Assembly: GCA_016282055.1 (NCBI GenBank)
Contig: JAEEJT010000155.1
Location: 1 to 10,758 of the forward strand
Origin: Bacilli bacterium
Lineage (GTDB): Bacteria; Bacillota_I; Bacilli_A; ML615J-28; CAG-698
DNA: 10,758 nt
Direction of reading: 5' to 3'
Part shown: positions 7,625 to 10,758 of the stretch, in pieces
How positions within the stretch are numbered: position 1 is the first letter of the stretch
Layout: every line of letters starts with the position of its first letter
Translations under genes and position numbers: made by a program
The notes under the pieces: model-generated
Told to the model about the DNA's origin: nothing
Database searches by the model: none
What the model saw: only the letters and a program-made list of their open reading frames with translations

Positions 7625-7653
7625 TTTACTTTTAACTTTATTTATGATATATT
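7625..7653 (+). promoter_or_regulatory. Weak candidate promoter for rsmA-ispE
   Basis: TTTACT (7625-7630), a 17-base spacer and TATATT (7648-7653). In such AT-rich DNA this match is only suggestive. Transcription would start close to the ribosome binding site, leaving a leader of about 10 bases. Some promoter is expected here because a terminator lies just upstream. Confidence 0.3.
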
Positions 7654-7669
7654 TATATTAGGTGATATA

Positions 7670-8503
7670 GTGATATCTAATATAAATAAAACAAAAGAGA
7701 TTTTGAGTTTTTATAATTTAAATGCAAAAAAGAAATTTGGACAAAATTTTTTAGTTGATTCAAATATTATAAATAAGATTTGTGATTGTGCGGATGTTAA
7801 TAAAGAAGATACTATTATTGAAATAGGACCTGGAATTGGTGCTTTAACTGAAGTTTTATGTAATAGAGCTAAAAAAGTATATGCTTTTGACATTGATCCT
7901 GATATGGTTAATATTTTAAATCATGAATTAAAAGATTGTAGTAATTTAGTTGTTTTTAACAAAGATTTTTTAGATATTAATATTTCTGATTATATTAAAG
8001 AGGATAATATTAAAGTAGTTAGTAATTTACCATATTATATTACTACACCACTACTTTTAAAACTTTTAAATGAAGTTAAGGTTAAAGAGATATATATAAT
8101 GATACAATTAGAGGTTGCTTCTCGAATTATTGGGAAATGTAACACTAAAGATTATGGATCTTTAAGTTGTTTAGTTGAATACATGGGGAAAGCTAATTTT
8201 GAATTTAAGGTAACTAGAAATTGCTTCTATCCTGCCCCTAACGTTGACAGTGCAATTCTATCAATAATAAAAGAGAAACGCGATTATAAGCTAAATAATG
8301 AGCCTAATTTCTTAAAATTTATACAAAATATCTTTTCTATGCGTAGAAAGACACTTATTAATAATATTTGTAATAATTATGACATTAAACGTGATATTCT
8401 AGAAAGTATTTTAAATGAATTAAATATTAAATTAAATGTAAGAAGTGAAGAATTATTATTAGATGATATTTATAATATATATATAAAATTATTTGAGGAG
8501 TAG
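7670..8503 (+). CDS. rsmA: 16S rRNA (adenine(1518)-N6/adenine(1519)-N6)-dimethyltransferase
   Basis: RsmA (KsgA) uses S-adenosylmethionine to dimethylate two adjacent adenines in the 3'-end hairpin of 16S rRNA, late in small-subunit assembly. The 277-residue length is normal. Signatures in order: KKFGQNFLVD (21-30), SAM motif I with EIGPGIGALT (51-60), the acidic end of the next strand in FDID (73-76), the catalytic NLPY (119-122), then FYPAPNVDSAIL and SMRRKTLINN near the C-terminus. The start is GTG at 7670, chosen because AGGTG (7660-7664) lies 5 bases before it and the N-terminus fits the family. The stop at 8501-8503 is 3 bases before ispE, and the ispE ribosome binding site lies inside the rsmA 3' end, implying one operon. 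Confidence 0.97.
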   Translation: MISNINKTKEILSFYNLNAKKKFGQNFLVDSNIINKICDCADVNKEDTIIEIGPGIGALTEVLCNRAKKVYAFDIDPDMVNILNHELKDCSNLVVFNKDFLDINISDYIKEDNIKVVSNLPYYITTPLLLKLLNEVKVKEIYIMIQLEVASRIIGKCNTKDYGSLSCLVEYMGKANFEFKVTRNCFYPAPNVDSAILSIIKEKRDYKLNNEPNFLKFIQNIFSMRRKTLINNICNNYDIKRDILESILNELNIKLNVRSEELLLDDIYNIYIKLFEE

Positions 8504-8506
8504 ATT

Positions 8507-9280
8507 ATGAAAGTAAAATGCAATGCTAAGATTAATCTTTATTTTAAAATTGTTGGTAATGATGGTGAATTTCATTTAATTGATTCTTGTTTTGTCCCTA
8601 TTAATCTTTATGATTATATTAATATTAGACGAGCAAGTGAAGATTATGTTTACGGGGTAAATGTAAAAGTTGCTGATAACTTAATATATAAGGCTATTAA
8701 ACTATTAAAAAGTGTTTATAGTGTTAATGAATGCTTTGAGGTTCAAATCATTAAAAACATACCTGTTTTATCTGGTTTGGGCGGTGGTAGTAGCGATGCT
8801 GCTTTTACACTTCTTGCGTTAAACGAAATCTTAAATTTAAAATTAAGTGAAGATGAACTATCTAGTTTAGCTTTTAGACTTGGTTGTGATGTTTGCTTTT
8901 TTATTAAAAACAAACCAAGTCATGTAAGTGGTAGGGGTGAAATAATAGAGCCATATGAACATTTTAAACCTATTAAAGGTTTACTTATTTATGATGGACT
9001 TTTATTTAGTACTAAAGATATCTATCGTGATTTTGATAATAATCCTACTATTAATAAAGATTATATTAATGATTTAGAAAACGGTGTTTATAATCAAACT
9101 AATGGACATAGAATATTTGAAATTAAGAATGATTTAAATAAATATAATGCTAGTGTTAGTAGTATGACTGGTAGTGGTGGCTGTGTTTTTGGAATATTTG
9201 AAAAAAATAAAGATTTAAATCAAGCATATAAAGAATTAAGAAAAAAATATAAAAAAGTATATAAATTTAAATCACTTTGA
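8507..9280 (+). CDS. ispE: 4-diphosphocytidyl-2-C-methyl-D-erythritol kinase
   Basis: IspE phosphorylates CDP-methylerythritol with ATP in the MEP pathway for isoprenoid precursors. This GHMP-family kinase shows NAKINLYFK at the N-terminus (6-14) and the ATP-binding loop PVLSGLGGGSSDAA (86-99). It also has GCDVCFF with the expected Asp128 and the C-terminal glycine loop MTGSGG (220-225). At 257 residues it is somewhat shorter than typical members (about 280-290), in line with a compact genome. The usual GxDVPFF has Cys in place of Pro. GAGGAG at the very end of rsmA serves as the ribosome binding site, so translation is probably coupled. The stop is TGA (9278-9280), the only TGA stop among the complete genes here. 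No terminator follows, so readthrough into prs is possible. Confidence 0.95.
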   Translation: MKVKCNAKINLYFKIVGNDGEFHLIDSCFVPINLYDYINIRRASEDYVYGVNVKVADNLIYKAIKLLKSVYSVNECFEVQIIKNIPVLSGLGGGSSDAAFTLLALNEILNLKLSEDELSSLAFRLGCDVCFFIKNKPSHVSGRGEIIEPYEHFKPIKGLLIYDGLLFSTKDIYRDFDNNPTINKDYINDLENGVYNQTNGHRIFEIKNDLNKYNASVSSMTGSGGCVFGIFEKNKDLNQAYKELRKKYKKVYKFKSL

Positions 9281-9294
9281 AAAGCGTTTACTAA

Positions 9295-9323
9295 TTGATT
9301 AATGATTTTATATTTGTTATAAT
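9295..9323 (+). promoter_or_regulatory. Predicted sigma-A-type promoter of prs
   Basis: TTGATT (9295-9300), a 17-base spacer and TATAAT (9318-9323), with TG one base upstream of the -10 (extended -10). This is a near-consensus promoter giving a leader of roughly 65 bases. Confidence 0.75.
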
Positions 9324-9333
9324 AACATAGAAT

Positions 9334-9350
9334 GTTGAAAAGATTTCAAC
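9334..9350 (+). promoter_or_regulatory. Small hairpin in the prs 5' leader
   Basis: GTTGAAA (9334-9340) and TTTCAAC (9344-9350) form a perfect 7-bp stem with a 3-base loop. No T run follows, so it is not a terminator. It lies at the very start of the predicted transcript and could stabilise the mRNA end; a regulatory role is a guess. Confidence 0.4.
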
Positions 9351-9396
9351 GATAAAACTTAATACTAAACAGATTATTAGCATATGGAGGCTTAAA

Positions 9397-10365
9397 ATGG
9401 CAAATGTTCATGGTAGTAAAGTTAAAATTTTCGCTTTAAGTTCTAATAGAGAATTAGCTAAAGAAATAGCTGATTATATCGGTATTGAACTTTCTGATTT
9501 CAATTTAAGCAGATTTGCGGATGGTGAAGTAGGACTAGATATTCCTGAAACTGTACGTGGAACTCATGTTTTTATTGTACAATCAACAAATGCACCAGTA
9601 AATGATAATTATATGGAATTATTAATTATGATTGATGCTTTAAAGAGAGCTTCTGCTCTTACAATTAATGTTATCATGCCTTATTATGGATATTCAAGAC
9701 AAGATAGAAAAGCATTATCGAGACAACCAATAAGTGCTAAACTTGTTGCTGATTTAATTACTGTTGCTGGAGCAACAAGAGTTATTTGTATGGATTTACA
9801 TGCTGCTCAAATTCAAGGTTTCTTCAATATTCCAATTGATAACTTAGAAGCAGCTCTTGTTATGGTTGATTACTTTAAGAAAAAGAAATTAGAAGATATC
9901 GTTATTGTTTCTCCAGATCATGGTGGAACTACTAGAGCAAGAAAGTTTGCTATGAATTTTAATGCACCTATTGCTATTATAGATAAACGTCGTCCAAGAC
10001 CAAATGTTGCTGAAGTTATGAACATCATTGGTGATGTTAAAGATAAGAATGCAATCATTATTGATGATATTGTTGATACAGCTGGTACAGTTATTGCTGC
10101 TTCTGGTGCTTTAAAGAAAGCTGGAGCAAAGAATGTATATGTTTGCTGTACTCACCCAGTATTATCTAAAGATGCTACAACTAGAATTTATAATTCTGAT
10201 ATTACTGAATTTATTTGTACAAATACAATTCAATTACCAGAAGAAAAGAAAAATGATAAAGTTGTTCAATTATCAGTTGCTAAGATCTTAGGACAAGGAT
10301 TAATTAATATCATTGATGGTACTTCTATTACTGAATTATTTAATTACTGCCCAGAAAAGAAATAG
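9397..10365 (+). CDS. prs: Ribose-phosphate pyrophosphokinase (PRPP synthetase)
   Basis: Prs makes phosphoribosyl pyrophosphate from ribose 5-phosphate and ATP, feeding purine, pyrimidine, NAD, histidine and tryptophan synthesis. The 322-residue protein is a typical class I enzyme. It has SRFADGEVGLDIPETVRG (38-55), the ATP-site RQDRK (101-105), MDLHAAQIQGFF with the active-site His (132-143), VSPDHGGTTRAR (171-182), the flexible loop DKRRPRPNVAEVM (196-208) and the PRPP loop DDIVDTAGT (223-231). GGAGG (9386-9390) lies 6 bases before the ATG, the best ribosome binding site in the window. It has its own promoter and a strong terminator. In Bacillus, ksgA, ispE and prs lie in this order with several genes between; here those genes are absent. 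Confidence 0.98.
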   Translation: MANVHGSKVKIFALSSNRELAKEIADYIGIELSDFNLSRFADGEVGLDIPETVRGTHVFIVQSTNAPVNDNYMELLIMIDALKRASALTINVIMPYYGYSRQDRKALSRQPISAKLVADLITVAGATRVICMDLHAAQIQGFFNIPIDNLEAALVMVDYFKKKKLEDIVIVSPDHGGTTRARKFAMNFNAPIAIIDKRRPRPNVAEVMNIIGDVKDKNAIIIDDIVDTAGTVIAASGALKKAGAKNVYVCCTHPVLSKDATTRIYNSDITEFICTNTIQLPEEKKNDKVVQLSVAKILGQGLINIIDGTSITELFNYCPEKK

Positions 10366-10390
10366 TGAATAATTTTAGAGTAAAAATCAA

Positions 10391-10425
10391 GTTACTAAGA
10401 AGTAAATTTCTTAGTAACTTTTTTT
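10391..10425 (+). terminator. Rho-independent terminator of prs
   Basis: A perfect 11-bp stem (GTTACTAAGAA at 10391-10401 with TTCTTAGTAAC at 10408-10418), a 6-base loop and seven T. It cleanly separates prs from the rRNA operon. Confidence 0.95.
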
Positions 10426-10476
10426 ATAAAAAATTTTAAAAAAATACTTGCTTTTTAAAATCGAGAGTGATATAAT
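10426..10476 (+). promoter_or_regulatory. rRNA operon promoter P1 with upstream A/T element
   Basis: TTGCTT (10448-10453), a 17-base spacer and TATAAT (10471-10476), with TG one base before the -10. A 15-base A/T tract (10426-10440) in UP-element position is repeated exactly before P2. Confidence 0.75.
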
Positions 10477-10525
10477 ATATAAGGATTTGTTGTAAAAGGG
10501 GTATTTTTATATCATTTCTAATTAA

Positions 10526-10576
10526 ATAAAAAATTTTAAATAATCTATTGACTTTGACTAAATAGTGTAGTATAAT
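10526..10576 (+). promoter_or_regulatory. rRNA operon promoter P2 with upstream A/T element
   Basis: TTGACT (10548-10553), a 17-base spacer and TATAAT (10571-10576). The same 15-base A/T tract as for P1 lies at 10526-10540, again ending 7 bases before the -35. Every element is displaced by exactly 100 bp from its P1 counterpart. Confidence 0.85.
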
Positions 10577-10659
10577 AATACACGCTACTAATCAAAAAAT
10601 AGTAGTTTAAAAAATAAGGTCTTTGAAAACTAAATAGAACAGGTGGAGCAGGATAAATT
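10577..10659 (+). promoter_or_regulatory. rRNA leader with processing/antitermination element
   Basis: The leader begins with a small hairpin (CTACTA 10585-10590 with TAGTAG 10600-10605). It then contains CTTTGAAAACT (10621-10631), a sequence typical of Bacillota rRNA leaders and spacers that is linked to processing and antitermination. The boundary with 16S is estimated. Confidence 0.65.
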
Positions 10660-10758
10660 TTTATTGAGAGTTTGATCCTGGCTCAGGATTAACGCTGGCG
10701 GCATGCCTAATACATGCAAGTCAAACGGGTGTACTTGTACACCAGTGGCGAACGGGTG
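10660..10758 (+). rRNA. rrs: 16S ribosomal RNA, 5' end (partial)
   Basis: The conserved 16S start is unmistakable: AGAGTTTGATCCTGGCTCAG at 10667-10686 (E. coli positions 8-27), then AACGCTGGCGGCATGCC, the ACATGCAAGTC block, and GTGGCGAACGGGTG at the edge. The 5' end at 10660 is set by counting back to E. coli position 1. Helix 6 in V1 is only a 6-bp stem (GGTGTA/TACACC) capped by CTTG (10728-10743), far shorter than in E. coli. The wording matches Mollicutes-like Bacillota. The gene continues beyond the window. Confidence 0.97.

Noticed and set aside
7711..7893. 60-codon open frame on the minus strand
   Set aside because: It lies entirely inside rsmA, which has all its family motifs, and shows no domain of its own. 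It is an antisense shadow.
9324..9396. Riboswitch or PurR-type box in the prs leader
   Set aside because: Only one short hairpin is present. I saw no purine riboswitch core or PurBox-like sequence.
1..10758. Use of TGA as tryptophan, as in Mycoplasma
   Set aside because: Tryptophan is encoded only by TGG in all genes read, and ispE ends naturally at TGA with a normal C-terminus.
1..10758. CRISPR array, tRNA genes or phage genes
   Set aside because: No regularly spaced repeats, tRNA-like cloverleaf sequences or phage-type products were seen on either strand.

Overview
The window looks like a chromosomal segment of an uncultured, very AT-rich Bacillota, close to the Mollicutes/RF39-type Bacilli. 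Three things point there. Codon and intergenic composition is strongly AT-biased. The rsmA-ispE-prs neighbourhood is a reduced form of the Bacillus arrangement. The first ~100 nt of 16S rRNA at the right edge read much like Mollicutes sequences and have a very short V1 helix. The genetic code appears standard: tryptophan is always TGG, and ispE ends at TGA. This placement is inference from motifs; no database search was possible. All genes are on the + strand.

Left part (1-7238) is a run of four predicted surface lipoproteins. Two are tandem copies (unit 1759 bp, about 95% identical in DNA) of a family-1 ABC-transporter solute-binding protein. The first is cut by the window edge. The second has lost the expected start codon of its lipoprotein signal peptide. 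Next comes a lipoprotein with a complete staphylococcal-nuclease (SNase) domain plus OB-fold-like domains. Its promoter-proximal DNA, signal peptide and Asn/Gln-rich tether nearly match those of the second binding protein. The fourth is an 842-residue lipoprotein made of repeated OB-fold-like and Ig-like modules, 14 bp downstream, closed by a strong terminator. Together they suggest a surface module for binding, cutting and taking up extracellular polymers, perhaps nucleic acids; no transporter permease is in view.

Middle part (7276-7610) is a single small two-helix membrane protein gene with its own promoter, a 20-bp tandem repeat and a terminator.

Right part (7670-10365) is housekeeping: rsmA (16S rRNA dimethyltransferase) and ispE (MEP isoprenoid pathway) are translationally coupled. 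Then comes prs (PRPP synthetase), with its own near-consensus promoter and a terminator. The last ~300 bp hold two rRNA promoters spaced exactly 100 bp apart, a leader with the CTTTGAAAACT element, and the 5' end of 16S rRNA.
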